Assembly (NCBI RefSeq): GCF_014642735.1
Contig: NZ_BMIV01000009.1
Span: 41,224 to 105,223, forward strand
Source of the DNA: Paracoccus acridae
Lineage (GTDB): Bacteria; Pseudomonadota; Alphaproteobacteria; Rhodobacterales; Rhodobacteraceae
Direction: 5' to 3'
Length of the DNA stretch: 64,000 bases
Part shown: positions 10,108 to 20,795 of the stretch, in pieces
Numbering within the stretch: position 1 is the first letter of the stretch
How the letters are laid out: every line of letters begins with the position of its first letter
Translations under genes and position numbers: made by a program
The notes under the pieces: generated by a model
What the model was told of the DNA's origin: nothing
The model's input: only the letters and a program-made list of their open reading frames with translations
The model's database searches: none

Positions 10108-12054
10108 TCAGGCGGCCTTCGGTTCGACGAACATCCGGCCGCGCATCTCCATGTGCAGGGCGTGGCAGAACCATTGGCAATAATACCAATAGACGCCGGG
10201 GGCGCCCGCCACGAAGGTCACGGAACTGGTCTGCTGGGGCCCAATCTCCATCGCGACGCCGTGGTTGCCCAGGGTGAAGCCGTGGGTCAGGTCGTCGATC
10301 TCGTCCATGTTGGTGATGATGACCGTCACCTCGTCGCCCTCGGTCACCGTGAAGCTTTCCAGGCTGAAGTTCGGCGCCACGCTGGTCATATAGACGCGGA
10401 CCTTGTTGCCGTCGCGGATCACCGTGTCGGCCCAGTCGTCGATGTTGACGCCATCCGCCTCGGCCTGGCGACGGGTTTCGGCCCACATCGGGTCCTGGCG
10501 GTCCCAGACCGACTTGATCCCCGACAGGATCGCCGGATCCACGGCAATGGCGTCATGGGGCTCGGCGAATGTTGGGCCGTCATGGACCAGAACCATCTTG
10601 TCGCCCGAGATGTCGATCAGCTGGTCGTTTTCCGGCTTCAGCGGTCCCACGTTCAGGAAGCGGTCCTTCGAGAACTTGCACAGGCAGACCAGCCAGTCGT
10701 TCTGCGCGTCCAGCGTTTCGCCCATCACCGTCTTGAGGTGGCCGGGCTGGTAATGCACGTCGATCTTGTCCTTGATCGGATCGACGTCCTCGCCGGCATA
10801 GGCGCGGATGGCGTCCTCGATGCTCCACTTGACGACCTGGCTGTCCAGGAACAGCGAGGTATAAGCAAAGCCGCGCCCGTCAAAGGCGGTGTGAAGGGGC
10901 CCAAGCCCCAGTTCCGGTTCGGCCACGACGGCGCTGCGCGGATCGGCGTTTTCCGTGAACAGCGCGTCGAACCGGGTCACGTCCAGGACGGTCACCGTGG
11001 GCGACAGCTTGCCCGCCACGCACAGGTGCTTGCGGTCGGGCGCCATGTTGCAGCCATGCGGGTTGTTGGCGATGGGGATATAGCGGGTGAAGTTGCTGTT
11101 GGCCTCTTTCCGGCCATCGACGATCTTGCAGCCGTTCAGTTCCTGGTATTCGCCAGCCGCGATCGCGCGTTCGATCTCGGCCAGGTTGAAGACCACGACA
11201 TGGTCCATCTCGGCCTCGGTCATCTCGGCCAGGGTCATCCCCATTTCCGAGTTGTAGGAGGTCGAGAAGGCCCATTTGCCTTCATAGTCGGCGTCCACGT
11301 TGTCCAGGTTGCCCGATACCAGCACCTGCCAGGCCACCTTCATCTCGTCCGCGTTGACCGCCGTGAAGACGTTCACATAGGTGGACGGATCGTCCATCGT
11401 GGTGCCGTCGTTGACCAGCGGCGCCTCGTCCTCGCCATTGGCGAACAGATAGTTGGTGCGCGGGAACTTCTGCGGGCGGAAGCCGTGCATGGCCTTGGCG
11501 TTGGGGATTTCCAGGACCGCGTCGGTCTTCATCACGTCGCAGCGCACGCGGGCCACGCGGCTGTTGGCCTTGTCCTGCATGTACAGATAGCGGCCGTCAT
11601 ACTTGCCCTCGGTGAAGGACATGTGGACGTGGTGCAGGTCGCCGTTGTCGTGGATCCGCTTGCCGTTGGCGGCCAGGATCTTCTTGGTCTTTTCCGTCAT
11701 CCCGCCTTCCAGGATGCGGATGGATTCGTTGGTCTGCCCCCAACCGGTGGCCGAGCAGCGGTTGAAGACCGGCACGCGCATCAACTCGCGCATGGAGGGC
11801 ACGCCCAGGATGCGCATTTCGCCTGTCTGGCCCGACGACCAGAAGCCGTAATAGGTGTCCAGCTGACCCGGCGCCACGCTGCCGTCCGCGCCGGTCGCCG
11901 CCACCGCGGCGCCCGTCGTGGCGGCGGTGACGCCCGCCGCGCCGCCCAGGCCAAGCGCCAGACGCCCGCCGAAGGCGGTGGCGGCCGCCGCGCCCCCTGC
12001 GGTCGCGCCCAGCAGCATCCTGCGGCTGAGACCTCTTCTCTCGACTGTGTCCAT
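10108..12054 (-). CDS. nosZ: NosZ, nitrous oxide reductase
   Basis: NosZ reduces N2O to N2 in the periplasm, the last step of denitrification. The 648-residue preprotein has a clade I Tat leader (LSRRMLLG, then an Ala-rich run). The N-terminal propeller supplies CuZ histidines, including the pair in DLHHVHMSF near residue 135 and the one in NPHGCN further on. The C-terminal cupredoxin carries the CuA motif [12 protein letters not shown] near residues 625-640. ATG at 12054 is chosen over an upstream ATG at 12072 because AGGAGA sits at normal distance and the first residues lead directly into the Tat signal. Confidence 0.97.
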   Translation of the reverse strand: MDTVERRGLSRRMLLGATAGGAAAATAFGGRLALGLGGAAGVTAATTGAAVAATGADGSVAPGQLDTYYGFWSSGQTGEMRILGVPSMRELMRVPVFNRCSATGWGQTNESIRILEGGMTEKTKKILAANGKRIHDNGDLHHVHMSFTEGKYDGRYLYMQDKANSRVARVRCDVMKTDAVLEIPNAKAMHGFRPQKFPRTNYLFANGEDEAPLVNDGTTMDDPSTYVNVFTAVNADEMKVAWQVLVSGNLDNVDADYEGKWAFSTSYNSEMGMTLAEMTEAEMDHVVVFNLAEIERAIAAGEYQELNGCKIVDGRKEANSNFTRYIPIANNPHGCNMAPDRKHLCVAGKLSPTVTVLDVTRFDALFTENADPRSAVVAEPELGLGPLHTAFDGRGFAYTSLFLDSQVVKWSIEDAIRAYAGEDVDPIKDKIDVHYQPGHLKTVMGETLDAQNDWLVCLCKFSKDRFLNVGPLKPENDQLIDISGDKMVLVHDGPTFAEPHDAIAVDPAILSGIKSVWDRQDPMWAETRRQAEADGVNIDDWADTVIRDGNKVRVYMTSVAPNFSLESFTVTEGDEVTVIITNMDEIDDLTHGFTLGNHGVAMEIGPQQTSSVTFVAGAPGVYWYYCQWFCHALHMEMRGRMFVEPKAA

Positions 12055-12071
12055 TGTCGTCTCCTGTTTCA

Positions 12072-14309
12072 TCAAGTGGAGGGTTCCGTGATGCGGGCCG
12101 CGTTGGGATGGCCCGCGGGGGGCCGGCCCAGGTCGGGGACCGCGCTTGCCGCCAGCTTGTCGCGCCGCTTCATCTTCTTGATGACGACGGGACAAACCTT
12201 GGGCGAGTGATAGAGCACCTGGCAATGCAGGCAGTTGACGCATTCGTTGGGGTTGATTTCCCCGGTCGGATGGATCGCCTGCACGGGGCATTCATGGGCG
12301 CAGATCTGGCAGGGATTGCCGCATTCGTGATAGCGTTTCAGCCAGTCGAACATGCGGATCCGCGCCGGGATCGCCAGGGCCGCGCCCAGCGGGCACAGAT
12401 AGCGGCAATAGAAACGTTCGACGAACAGCCCCGCCACCAGCAGCGCCACCGCATAGGCGACGAAGGGCCAGGCGCGCACGAAGTTCAGGATGATCGCGGT
12501 CTTGAAGGGCTCGACCTCGGCCAGGCGTTCGGCCTGCTCGACGCTGGCCAGGGACACGCCGAACAGGCCCAGGAAGATCATGTACTTGATCGGCCACAGC
12601 CGTTCGTGCAGGCCCCAGGGCAGGGTCCATTGCGGGATGCGCAGCTTGCGCGCGACCTGGTTGGTCAGTTCCTGCAGCGCGCCGAACGGGCACAGCCAGC
12701 CGCAATAGGCGCCGCGTCCCCAGAACAGCAGCGCGGCCGCGACCGCGAACCACAGGATGAAGGTCAGCGGATCAAGCAGGAAGGCCTGCCAGCTGAAGCC
12801 CGTCACCACCGACCCGGTCAGGGCCATGATGTTGACCACCGACAGTTGGGCGTTGAACATCCATCCCAGCACGATCAGCGTGACCGCCAGATAGATCATG
12901 CGGAAGGCATAAAAGCGCCGTTCGTTCCTGACCGCGTAATGCTGGAAGAAGAACACCCCGGTCAGCACCAGCAGCATGATCCCCAGCACGGCGATCTTGA
13001 CCTGCGAATCCAGCCAGATGCGTTTCCACAACTCGGCCTGGGCCTGGCTTTCCTCGGCCGCGGGCGCGGCGGCGGCAGGGACCGCCTCGGGCACGGGCGC
13101 AGGGGCCGGGGCCGCGACCTGGCGCAGGTATTGCGGCGGCAGGTCATAGCCCAGGTCGAAGGTCTGGAAGACCTTGTCGATCGGCCCGACCTCTCGCTGC
13201 ACAAGCAACTGGATGCGGAAGGGCTTGGTCGGGTCGAAGCCGGTGCCCGCCGGGATGCGGAACAGGTCCATTTCCGCGAAATCGGGCGCGCCTTCGGCGG
13301 CGACGCTGTTGATGCGGCGGTGATCGCGGTCGCGGAAGCGCACGGACACGTCGTCCTGGATCAGCACGATCCGGTCGAAGATGCCGCCGCGCACATAGCC
13401 CGACCCCTTGAAGCTGTAGAGCCCGTCGCCAAAGACCGCGATGGCCTGGTCGCCCTCGGCCAGCCAGCCGCGCAGGTTCTGGTCCGCAGCCTCGCCCAGG
13501 ATCGCGCGGCCGATGGCGGGGACCGATACAAGCGCCACCTGCATGTCGATGAAGGTCGTCTCGGGCGGCTCGGTCAGGGCACGCTGGGCCGCGCGGGGGT
13601 CGGGATTGGCGGCAAAGGCCTCGTTCACCTGGCCCACGTCCAGCGACAGGCGGCGCAGGGTGCCGTCGCCTTCCATCGTGGCCCAGTCGGCGGGGGCCTG
13701 GGCGGTCGTGTCGATCTCGTATCGCGGGCCGGTCGCCGCGGCCTCGGGGGCCAGACCGCCAAGGCCCAGGGCGCGCGCCACCTTCAGGCCCGACCGGACG
13801 ATGGAATCGTCGATCACCATCACCGTGACCGTGGCGCCGGAGATGATGTCCACCTCGTGCGTGGTGCCGCCCGACTGCGCCTCGGCCACCAGATCCAGAC
13901 CCTGGTAACCCTCGACCAGGGTGCGGACCTTGGCCTCGGGGATGCCGATCAGGACGATGGGTTCGGAATGCTTGACCAGCCGGACGCCCGCAACCCTGCC
14001 GTCGGGATCCACGGCCACCAATGTATGGATGGGCTTGCCGGAATAGCCGGTCGTTCCCACGAAATCCGAGGTGACGAAGGCCCAGGCCACCGTCTCGCCA
14101 CCCTTCAGCACCGGCGCCACGGCCAGATCCTCGCGCAGCGGGCCAAAGCCCTCGGCGCCGGGCACCAGGTCGGATGCGATCTGATCGGGAAGAAGCTGGG
14201 CCAGCACCGTCTGGGCGGCGGCAGGCAGCGGGACCGACAGCAGAAGCCAGGTCAGGGCCAGGATGGCCGACAGAAGCAGGCGATGCGGGGACAGGCGGAC
14301 GAAGATCAT
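12072..14309 (-). CDS. nosR: NosR, membrane flavo-iron-sulfur protein for NosZ activity
   Basis: NosR is a polytopic membrane protein needed for nosZ expression and electron supply to NosZ. This one has 745 residues: an N-terminal leader, a periplasmic FMN-binding domain with the flavinylation motif SGATVT near residue 157 (target of NosX), a Pro/Ala-rich linker near 390-420, several transmembrane helices with [12 protein letters not shown] and [10 protein letters not shown] motifs, and two cytoplasmic [4Fe-4S] motifs ([13 protein letters not shown] and CVNCLHC) at the C-terminus. The start overlaps the nosC stop as ATGA. Confidence 0.96.
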   Translation of the reverse strand: MIFVRLSPHRLLLSAILALTWLLLSVPLPAAAQTVLAQLLPDQIASDLVPGAEGFGPLREDLAVAPVLKGGETVAWAFVTSDFVGTTGYSGKPIHTLVAVDPDGRVAGVRLVKHSEPIVLIGIPEAKVRTLVEGYQGLDLVAEAQSGGTTHEVDIISGATVTVMVIDDSIVRSGLKVARALGLGGLAPEAAATGPRYEIDTTAQAPADWATMEGDGTLRRLSLDVGQVNEAFAANPDPRAAQRALTEPPETTFIDMQVALVSVPAIGRAILGEAADQNLRGWLAEGDQAIAVFGDGLYSFKGSGYVRGGIFDRIVLIQDDVSVRFRDRDHRRINSVAAEGAPDFAEMDLFRIPAGTGFDPTKPFRIQLLVQREVGPIDKVFQTFDLGYDLPPQYLRQVAAPAPAPVPEAVPAAAAPAAEESQAQAELWKRIWLDSQVKIAVLGIMLLVLTGVFFFQHYAVRNERRFYAFRMIYLAVTLIVLGWMFNAQLSVVNIMALTGSVVTGFSWQAFLLDPLTFILWFAVAAALLFWGRGAYCGWLCPFGALQELTNQVARKLRIPQWTLPWGLHERLWPIKYMIFLGLFGVSLASVEQAERLAEVEPFKTAIILNFVRAWPFVAYAVALLVAGLFVERFYCRYLCPLGAALAIPARIRMFDWLKRYHECGNPCQICAHECPVQAIHPTGEINPNECVNCLHCQVLYHSPKVCPVVIKKMKRRDKLAASAVPDLGRPPAGHPNAARITEPST

Positions 14310-14686
14310 GCGCGGAACCAGGGGAATTGACGTGGGGGACCGCGCGACAGGGAACCGCCGACCCTGTGGACAAGGACGGCGGCATCGGTCCGGCGCGGAT
14401 GGATCGCGGCTTCCCGGTCCGCAGGGCGCGGGGAAAGAACGGCGGGGGAAAGAACGGCGGGAAGCGGCGGCGCGCAGGCCGGGCAGTCGCGGCAGTCCTT
14501 CGGGCCACGGCCGGTGTCGTCTGGATCAAGCGTGACGGTCTTCATCACGCCGTCGCTGCACAGGACCACCGTCATCGCCTCGGCCGCCGAGGCGAAGCCC
14601 TGCCCCCATGTCCCCGCCAACAGCAGAAACACCGGCAGAATCGCCAGCAAAAGCCGCAAACGATATGGATATGTGGCGCGTTCCAT
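14306..14686 (-). CDS. nosC: NosC, small Cys-rich protein heading the nos operon
   Basis: This 126-residue protein has a hydrophobic N-terminal helix (residues ~9-33) and a CRDCPAC motif (CxxCxxC) near residue 67. Proteins of this kind occur at the head of nos clusters in Paracoccus and relatives and are called NosC; their biochemical role is not established. The motif could bind a metal or a thiol cofactor, which is inference. The Pro/Arg-rich C-terminus looks disordered. It overlaps nosR by 4 bp and is preceded by an FNR-like box. Confidence 0.85.
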   Translation of the reverse strand: MERATYPYRLRLLLAILPVFLLLAGTWGQGFASAAEAMTVVLCSDGVMKTVTLDPDDTGRGPKDCRDCPACAPPLPAVLSPAVLSPRPADREAAIHPRRTDAAVLVHRVGGSLSRGPPRQFPWFRA

Positions 14687-14720
14687 GGGCCCTCAATAGG
14701 TCGTGGCCGGGACCACGTCT

Positions 14721-14734
14721 TTGAGTTGGATCAA
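14721..14734 (-). promoter_or_regulatory. FNR/NnrR-like box upstream of nosC
   Basis: The sequence TTGATCCAACTCAA on the minus strand matches the FNR-family consensus TTGAT-N4-ATCAA with one substitution in the second arm. Its centre lies about 41 bp before the nosC start codon, a plausible place for activation by FnrP or NnrR under low oxygen or with NO. The flanking region 14687-14889 holds no gene. Confidence 0.6.
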
Positions 14735-14889
14735 ACAGCACACCCGCTATGCGGTTGATTGAATTGCACCCCCTGCCTCAATTCAAGAAAATTCTTCTCC
14801 GGCCCGACGGCATGGCGAAGATGCGCAGGTCAGATCGCGGAACGGCCCGCACCGTCCTGACCGGCGGGCCGGGCGCGCGCCATCGAAGA

Positions 14890-16713
14890 TCACTCGGCGG
14901 CGCGGGCGGTGCGGGCGTAAAGAAGCTCGCTCAGGGTCTGGTGCAGCGATGCGGGGGGAAAGGGCTTCTGGATCAGCGGCGCCTCGTCAAAGCCGGGCGG
15001 CAGGTGTTCGCGGCCATAGCCCGACACGAAGCAGAACGGCACCGCCGCCCGGCGCAACCGTTCGGCCACCTGATCGACGGGCTGCCCCTTCAGGTTCCCG
15101 TCCAGCAGCGCCAGGTCGAACCGCCCCGCCGCCAGGGCCGACAGGGCCATTTCCACGGTGCGGGCGACATGGACCTGGCCCGCGCCGGCATGTTCCAGTT
15201 CGGCCTGGATGTCCATCGCCACCAGCGGCTCGTCCTCGACCACAAGGATGTTGCAGCCGCGCAGGATCGTCGCCGGTCCCGTCATCGCGCAGGCCTGCGC
15301 CTCGACGGGAACGGGTTCGCTTTCCAGCGGGCTGACGCCTTCGGACAGGCGGATGGTCCAGACGACGCCTTCGGGCCGCCAGTCGGCATGGACTGAATCG
15401 TCGTCGCCCCCGGCCACGGCGGCGATCAGGTCCGATCCGAACCCCGTGCGGTCAGGGGCGGTAACGGCAGGCCCGCCGGTTTCCCGCCAGGACAGCACAA
15501 GGCCGCCGTTCCGCATCGCCCAATCCAGATGCACCATCCCCTGCGACACCGACAGGGCACCATACTTGGCGGCGTTCGTGGCCAGTTCGTGCAGGGTCAG
15601 CGCCATGCGCAGCATGGTGTCGGGGGTCAACTCCACCGCAGGCCCGCTGCGGCGCAGCCGGTCGGCATCCAGCGTGCCCACCCGGATCAGGTCGTCGATC
15701 AACTGGTCCAGCGGCGCACTGGACCAGGTCGAATCCGACAGGATCGAATGGGCGCGCGACAAGGCCTGCAGGCGGCCGACGAAGCCCTGCTCGAACTCGG
15801 CCAGATCGCCCGACCGGCGCAGGCCCTGCCGCGCGATCGCCTGGACATTGGCCAGCGTGTTCTTGATCCGGTGGTTCAACTCGCCCACCAGCAGGGACCG
15901 CACCTCCTCGGCGCGCTTGCGTTCGGTGATGTCCAGGATCTGCAGCGACAGGGTGCGCCGGTTGCCCCCCGTCAGGATCGAGCCATAGATCTCGCAGGGG
16001 ATCGGGCCGCGCTCGGCATGGCCCAGGGGAAGTTCCGCCGAATGGCGCGGTGCCAGGTCGCCGGGCGACAGCCAGCCCGCCAGCACCGCCGCGCCCGCCT
16101 CGTCCATCCAGCCGGTCTCGGTCGCGGGCTGGCCCAGCAGGTCGGCGGCCTCGCGGCTGAACATCCGTTCGGCGCCCTTGGACCAGGCGCGGATCACCAG
16201 ATCCTGGTCCAGCGTGACGAAGGCCAGGGGCGAATTGTCGGTATGGGCGCGCAACAGGCTGGCCGCGCGGTCGCGGTCATGGGCGATGCGCTGCATCTCG
16301 TCGTGCTGGCGTTGCAGGTCACGGGCCTGGCGGCCGATGCGGAAGAACACCTCGGCCTTAGATTTCATCACCAGGGGGTCGATGGGCTTGAAGATGTAAT
16401 CCACCGCCCCCGCCTCGTATCCGCGGAAACGGCGGGTCTCGTCGCGCTCGGCGGCGGTCACGAAGATGATCGGCACACTGCGCGTCCGTTCGGTGGACCG
16501 CATCAGTTCGGCCAGTTCATAACCGTCGGTCCCCGGCAGATGCACGTCCAGAAGCGCCAGGGCGTAATCGTGGACCAGCATCAGTTCCAAGGCCTCGGCG
16601 GCGGTCTGGGCGTGGTCGATCACCAGCCCGTCGCGGCGCAGCAGCGCATCAAGCGCCAGGATGTTCTCGGGGATGTCATCGACGATCAGGAACCGGATGG
16701 GTCTGTCAGGCAT
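14890..16713 (-). CDS. REC-PAS-HWE histidine kinase-REC signalling protein
   Basis: This 607-residue cytoplasmic protein has an N-terminal receiver domain (IRFLIVDDIPENILALDALL; phospho-Asp in LALLDVHLPG), then a short helical linker and a PAS domain near residues 170-280. An HWE/HisKA_2 kinase core follows with its phospho-acceptor in ELNHRIKNTLANVQAIARQG, and the protein ends with another receiver (ILVVEDEPLVAMDIQ; LALLDGNLKG). HWE kinases are common in alphaproteobacterial stress and light signalling. The start MPDRPIRF at 16713 overlaps the cheR stop by 8 bp. It is the last gene of a three-gene signalling operon. Confidence 0.88.
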   Translation of the reverse strand: MPDRPIRFLIVDDIPENILALDALLRRDGLVIDHAQTAAEALELMLVHDYALALLDVHLPGTDGYELAELMRSTERTRSVPIIFVTAAERDETRRFRGYEAGAVDYIFKPIDPLVMKSKAEVFFRIGRQARDLQRQHDEMQRIAHDRDRAASLLRAHTDNSPLAFVTLDQDLVIRAWSKGAERMFSREAADLLGQPATETGWMDEAGAAVLAGWLSPGDLAPRHSAELPLGHAERGPIPCEIYGSILTGGNRRTLSLQILDITERKRAEEVRSLLVGELNHRIKNTLANVQAIARQGLRRSGDLAEFEQGFVGRLQALSRAHSILSDSTWSSAPLDQLIDDLIRVGTLDADRLRRSGPAVELTPDTMLRMALTLHELATNAAKYGALSVSQGMVHLDWAMRNGGLVLSWRETGGPAVTAPDRTGFGSDLIAAVAGGDDDSVHADWRPEGVVWTIRLSEGVSPLESEPVPVEAQACAMTGPATILRGCNILVVEDEPLVAMDIQAELEHAGAGQVHVARTVEMALSALAAGRFDLALLDGNLKGQPVDQVAERLRRAAVPFCFVSGYGREHLPPGFDEAPLIQKPFPPASLHQTLSELLYARTARAAE

Positions 16714-17566
16714 GGGCGTCTTCCGGGCTGGCGGTGCGCCGCCAGATGCGGCCGGGTTCGTCGAAGGCCGCGAAATGCCGCGCATGGGTCGAGAAGCGCA
16801 GCGTCTCGTGCGAGCCAAGGCCCAGGAAGCCGCCCCGCGCCAGACCCTCGGCGAACAGGCCCAGGGCGCGGTCCTGAAGCGAGGCGTCGAAATAGATCAG
16901 CACGTTGCGGCAGGACACCAGATGCACCTCGGAGAAGACCTGGTCGGCGGCCAGGTTGTGTTCGGTAAAGACCGTCCTTTCGCGCAGGCGACGGTCGAAG
17001 GCCACCCGACCATAAGCCGCCGTGTAATGGTCCGCCAGTGTCCCCGCCCCGCCTGCGCGCTGATAATTCTGCGAAAAAACCGGCAGCCGGTCAATCGGAT
17101 AGACGCCCGCCTCGGCGCGGGCCAGGGCGCGGCGGTTCAGGTCGGTCGCATAGAACAGCGTGCGGTCCAGCAATCCCTCTTCTCGGAACAGGATGGCCAG
17201 GGAATACAGCTCCTCTCCGTCCGCGCAGCCCGCCACCCAGACCTTGAGCGACGGAAAGGTCCGCAGATGCGGGATCACCTCGCGGCGCAGCGCCAGGTAA
17301 TAGGTGGGGTCGCGGAACAGTTCGCTGACCTGCACGGTCATCGCGTCGATCACGTCGGGCAGCACGGATTCGTCGCGCAGGATCCGGCCCTGCAGTTCCG
17401 ACAGGCTGGCGCAGCCCAGCCGCTGGCGGGCCAGATCGGCCCGCCGGACCAGCGAGGCGCGGGAATAGGACCGGAAATCGTAATGCCACCGGCGGTGCAG
17501 CGCTTCCAGAAACAGGTCCAGTTCCACCACATCCGCAGGATCGGCGGCGACGGGGGCAAGCGTCAT
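16706..17566 (-). CDS. CheR-type protein-glutamate methyltransferase
   Basis: The 286-residue protein has the CheR N-terminal helical domain and a Rossmann methyltransferase domain. The S-adenosylmethionine loop is WVAGCADGEELYSLAI, where canonical CheR reads GCSTGEEPYS; the ATDLNRRAL strand and SCRNVLIYFD motif also fit. No CheB esterase and no chemoreceptor lie nearby, so the target is unlikely to be a classical chemotaxis receptor. Such CheRs are often operonic with hybrid kinases and may modify a signalling partner. Its start overlaps the upstream kinase stop (ATGA). Confidence 0.87.
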   Translation of the reverse strand: MTLAPVAADPADVVELDLFLEALHRRWHYDFRSYSRASLVRRADLARQRLGCASLSELQGRILRDESVLPDVIDAMTVQVSELFRDPTYYLALRREVIPHLRTFPSLKVWVAGCADGEELYSLAILFREEGLLDRTLFYATDLNRRALARAEAGVYPIDRLPVFSQNYQRAGGAGTLADHYTAAYGRVAFDRRLRERTVFTEHNLAADQVFSEVHLVSCRNVLIYFDASLQDRALGLFAEGLARGGFLGLGSHETLRFSTHARHFAAFDEPGRIWRRTASPEDAHA

Positions 17567-20500
17567 CGCGGCATCCAGACCCGGGTCAGCGACAACAGCT
17601 TGTCCACGTCCAGGGGCTTGGACAGGTAATCGTTCGCGCCCGCCTCGATGCAGCGGTTCTGGTCCTCGGCCATGGCCTTGGCGGTCAGCATGATGATGGG
17701 CAGCGTCTTCCAGCGGTCGATCTTGCGGATCTCTCGCGTGGCGGTCAGCCCGTCCATTTCCGGCATCATCACGTCCATCAGGACCAGATCGACCTTGGGC
17801 GCGGCCCCGTCGTTGATCCGACCCAGGGCCTCAAGCGCCTCGCGCCCGTTCCGCGCGATCTGGACGGTCGCGCCATGGGGCTCGAAGACGCCGGTCAGGG
17901 CATAGATGTTGCGGATGTCGTCTTCCACCACCAGGATGCGCCGCCCGTCAAGCTGCGCGTCGCGGTTCAGGGACGCCGCCAGCATCTTCCGCTGGCGTTC
18001 GGGCAGTTCCGACACCACCTGGTGCAGGAACAGCGTCACCTCGTTCACCAGCCGTTCGGGCGATTTCGCGCCCTTGATGATGATCGACTTGGAATAGCGC
18101 CGCAGCCGCTGTTCCTCGGCCTCGTCGAGCGCGCGGGCGGTATAGACGATCACCGGCGGGAAGGATGCGGTGCCGTCGCCGTCCAGCCGTTCCAGCAGAT
18201 CGAAGCCCGACGCGTCGGGCAGCGTCATGTCCAGCACGATGCAATCGACGGTCTGGCTGCGGCAGATCTCGAAGGCTTGCGCCGCGGTGCCCGCGCCCAC
18301 GGTCTCGACCTCGTCGCTGGCCAGAAGGGCGCGCAGCCCTTCCATCTGGGCGGGGTCGTCCTCGACGATCAGCACGCGGCGCAACCGGCCCTTCAGGCGC
18401 TGTTCCAGGTTGCGGATGGCGGTTTCCAGCTGTTCCCGCGCCACCGGCTTCAGCATATAGCTGATCGCCCCCTGGGCCATGGCCTCGCGGGTGTAATCCT
18501 CGGCCGAGATCACATGCACGGGGATATGGCGCGTCGCCGTGTCGCGCTTCAGCCGGTCAAGCGCCGACAGGCCGGAATGATCGGGCAGGCGGATGTCCAG
18601 CACGATCGCATGGGGCAGGAACCGCCTGGCCGCGCGCACCGCGTCGTCGGCCCGGTCCACGCAGACGCAGCGGAAGCCCAGTTCGCGCGCCAGGTCGCAC
18701 AGCAATCCCGCGAAGGCCGCGTCGTCCTCGACCACCAGCATGACCCGGTCGCCCGGCTCGATCCGGTCGCGGTCGTCCGTCAGGCCCGGCAGGGCGGCCA
18801 GGGGGGTGTTGTCTTCCTCCCCCTCCCCTGCCCCGGCAACGTCCGGCGCGGGGCCGGATGCGGCGACGGGCGCGGGCGCCGGTGCGGCCTTGTCGGCCAT
18901 GTCGGGCAGGACCAGGGTGAAGGTGCTGCCCTGCCCCTTCCGGCTTTCCAGGACGATCCGCCCGCCCAGCAGGTCGGCCAGTTCGCGCGAGATCGACAGC
19001 CCCAGGCCGGTGCCCCCGAAGCGGCGGGAAATCGTGCCGTCGGCCTGGCGGAAGGCCTCGAAGACCGCGTCCTGCTGGTCGGGGTCGATGCCGATGCCGG
19101 TATCGGCGACCGCAAAGGCGATGCCGTCGGGCGCGGGCGCGATGCGCAGCGTCACCCGGCCGCGTTCGGTGAATTTCAGCGCGTTCGACAGGAAGTTGCG
19201 CAGCACCTGTTCCAGCCGCGCGGGATCGGTCTGGATCGTGCGCAGCCCCGGCGCCAGTTCGAAGCCCAGTTCCAGCCCCTTGGTGCGGGCCTGTTCCTCG
19301 AAGGCGCGGACCAGCTTCCTGGCGACCTGCCCCGGATCGACGCTTTCGCGCGCGACCTCCATCTTGCCGGCCTCGATCTTGGACAGATCCAGGATGTCGT
19401 TGATCAGGACCAGAAGATCCTTGCCCGAGCTTTCGATGGTTTCGGCCCAGCGGACCTGTTCCTCGGTCAGGGTGCGCGACCGGTTCTCGGCCAGAAGCCG
19501 CGACATGATCAAAAGCGCGTTCAGCGGCGTGCGCAATTCGTGGGACATGTTCGCCACGAATTCCGACTTGTAGCGGCTTTCGCGCGCCAGTTCGATGGTC
19601 TTGGCTTCCAGGCTGCGGCGCGATCGGGCCAGGGCGTCGCGCTGATCCTCAAGCTCCTGGGTCTGGATTTCAAGCTGGCTGTTCTGCTGTTCCAGTTCGG
19701 CCTGCTGTTCCTCAAGCCGCCGTTGGCTGTCCTGCAGGGCGCGGCTCTGCTCCTCCAGTTCCTCGTTGGTGGCGGCCAGTTCCTCGGCATGGCTGCGCAG
19801 TTCCTCGGCCTGGTGGCGGGTTTCCTCCAGCAGATCCTGCAGCCGCTGCCGATAGGCCACCGACCGCAGCGCCAGGGCCACCCGTTCGCCGACCCGGTCC
19901 AGAAGATCCATCGCCCTGCCCGGCGGCGGCGCGTCGAAGCCGAATTCCAGGACGCCGTCGGTTTGCCGTCCTTCGCGGGTGGGCACGATCAGCGCATGGG
20001 CCGCCCGCCCCCGCGCCAGGCCCGACCCCCAGCCCAGGGCCTGATCGGGGTCCAGCGTCAGATGGACCGGCCGGCCTTCGGCGATCGCGCGGGCCAGATG
20101 GCCGGGCGTGCCCCGGACCTTTCCCGCCGGGTCGCCCTCATCCACGCCCCAGGCCGCCAGCCGTTCCACCCCCTGCCCGTCCACGGCATAGGCGACGGCG
20201 GCGCGGGCGCCCAGCCGGTCCGCCAGGACCCGCAGCACATCCTGGCCCAGTTGCCTGGCCGACGGATCGCCCTGCACGGCCTGCGAGACCTCGCCCTCGC
20301 CTTCGCGGATCCAGGCCTCGCGGTGCATGGCTTCGCGGCTTCCGATCAGCATCCGGCCCATGTTGCCCAGGATCAGATAGACGATCCCGGCCATGGTGCG
20401 GTTGACCGCGGCGATGCGCGGGTCGATCCCGGCCTGCCCGTCCAGGAAGAACCCCGCCGCCATCGCCACGCAGGACATGACCGCGACGGCAACCGGCGCC

Positions 20501-20652
20501 CAGGGCAAGGTGGTCGAGAAGCTGAGCGCCAGCGGGATGATATAGATCAGCCAGACCGCGGTCCCCAGGCGGACATAGAGATCAAAGATGAACACCGCAC
20601 ATATCAAAACGACGATCAGGGACAGGATCGCCAGGTCTCTCGTCTTCGCCAC
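17563..20652 (-). CDS. Membrane hybrid histidine kinase with GAF and three receiver domains
   Basis: The 1029-residue protein starts with several transmembrane helices (residues ~5-110) and a GAF-like domain (~135-280). A long coiled coil rich in Glu/Gln (~295-400) leads to HisKA with phospho-His in NMSHELRTPLNALL, then HATPase_c with SNALKF and GGTGLGLSIS. Three receiver domains follow: MLVVEDDAAFAG, RVLIVEDDPAQM and RILVVEDDIRNIY. A GTG start at 20652 with GGGAGAG just upstream is preferred to the longer frame reaching 20775. With the downstream CheR and HWE kinase it forms a compact phosphorelay. Nothing in the sequence identifies the signal. Confidence 0.88.
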   Translation of the reverse strand: MAKTRDLAILSLIVVLICAVFIFDLYVRLGTAVWLIYIIPLALSFSTTLPWAPVAVAVMSCVAMAAGFFLDGQAGIDPRIAAVNRTMAGIVYLILGNMGRMLIGSREAMHREAWIREGEGEVSQAVQGDPSARQLGQDVLRVLADRLGARAAVAYAVDGQGVERLAAWGVDEGDPAGKVRGTPGHLARAIAEGRPVHLTLDPDQALGWGSGLARGRAAHALIVPTREGRQTDGVLEFGFDAPPPGRAMDLLDRVGERVALALRSVAYRQRLQDLLEETRHQAEELRSHAEELAATNEELEEQSRALQDSQRRLEEQQAELEQQNSQLEIQTQELEDQRDALARSRRSLEAKTIELARESRYKSEFVANMSHELRTPLNALLIMSRLLAENRSRTLTEEQVRWAETIESSGKDLLVLINDILDLSKIEAGKMEVARESVDPGQVARKLVRAFEEQARTKGLELGFELAPGLRTIQTDPARLEQVLRNFLSNALKFTERGRVTLRIAPAPDGIAFAVADTGIGIDPDQQDAVFEAFRQADGTISRRFGGTGLGLSISRELADLLGGRIVLESRKGQGSTFTLVLPDMADKAAPAPAPVAASGPAPDVAGAGEGEEDNTPLAALPGLTDDRDRIEPGDRVMLVVEDDAAFAGLLCDLARELGFRCVCVDRADDAVRAARRFLPHAIVLDIRLPDHSGLSALDRLKRDTATRHIPVHVISAEDYTREAMAQGAISYMLKPVAREQLETAIRNLEQRLKGRLRRVLIVEDDPAQMEGLRALLASDEVETVGAGTAAQAFEICRSQTVDCIVLDMTLPDASGFDLLERLDGDGTASFPPVIVYTARALDEAEEQRLRRYSKSIIIKGAKSPERLVNEVTLFLHQVVSELPERQRKMLAASLNRDAQLDGRRILVVEDDIRNIYALTGVFEPHGATVQIARNGREALEALGRINDGAAPKVDLVLMDVMMPEMDGLTATREIRKIDRWKTLPIIMLTAKAMAEDQNRCIEAGANDYLSKPLDVDKLLSLTRVWMPR

Positions 20653-20795
20653 GTTCTCTCCCCGACCCGACTCGCCTGGTCCGAATGACCAGCCGGAACG
20701 CCAAACACGCCCCCGGGTTCCTGTTCCAGGACGGCCGGGCGGCTCCAGATTCTGTTCGGCAGGCAACATGGACACTGGCTGCCCGCCGGTAAAGA

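Noticed and set aside
12073..14330. Long antisense frame opposite nosR, and similar long frames opposite nosZ, soxA and the hybrid kinase
   Set aside because: Such open antisense frames are common in high-GC DNA; they are rich in Arg, Gly, Gln and His and show no domain.
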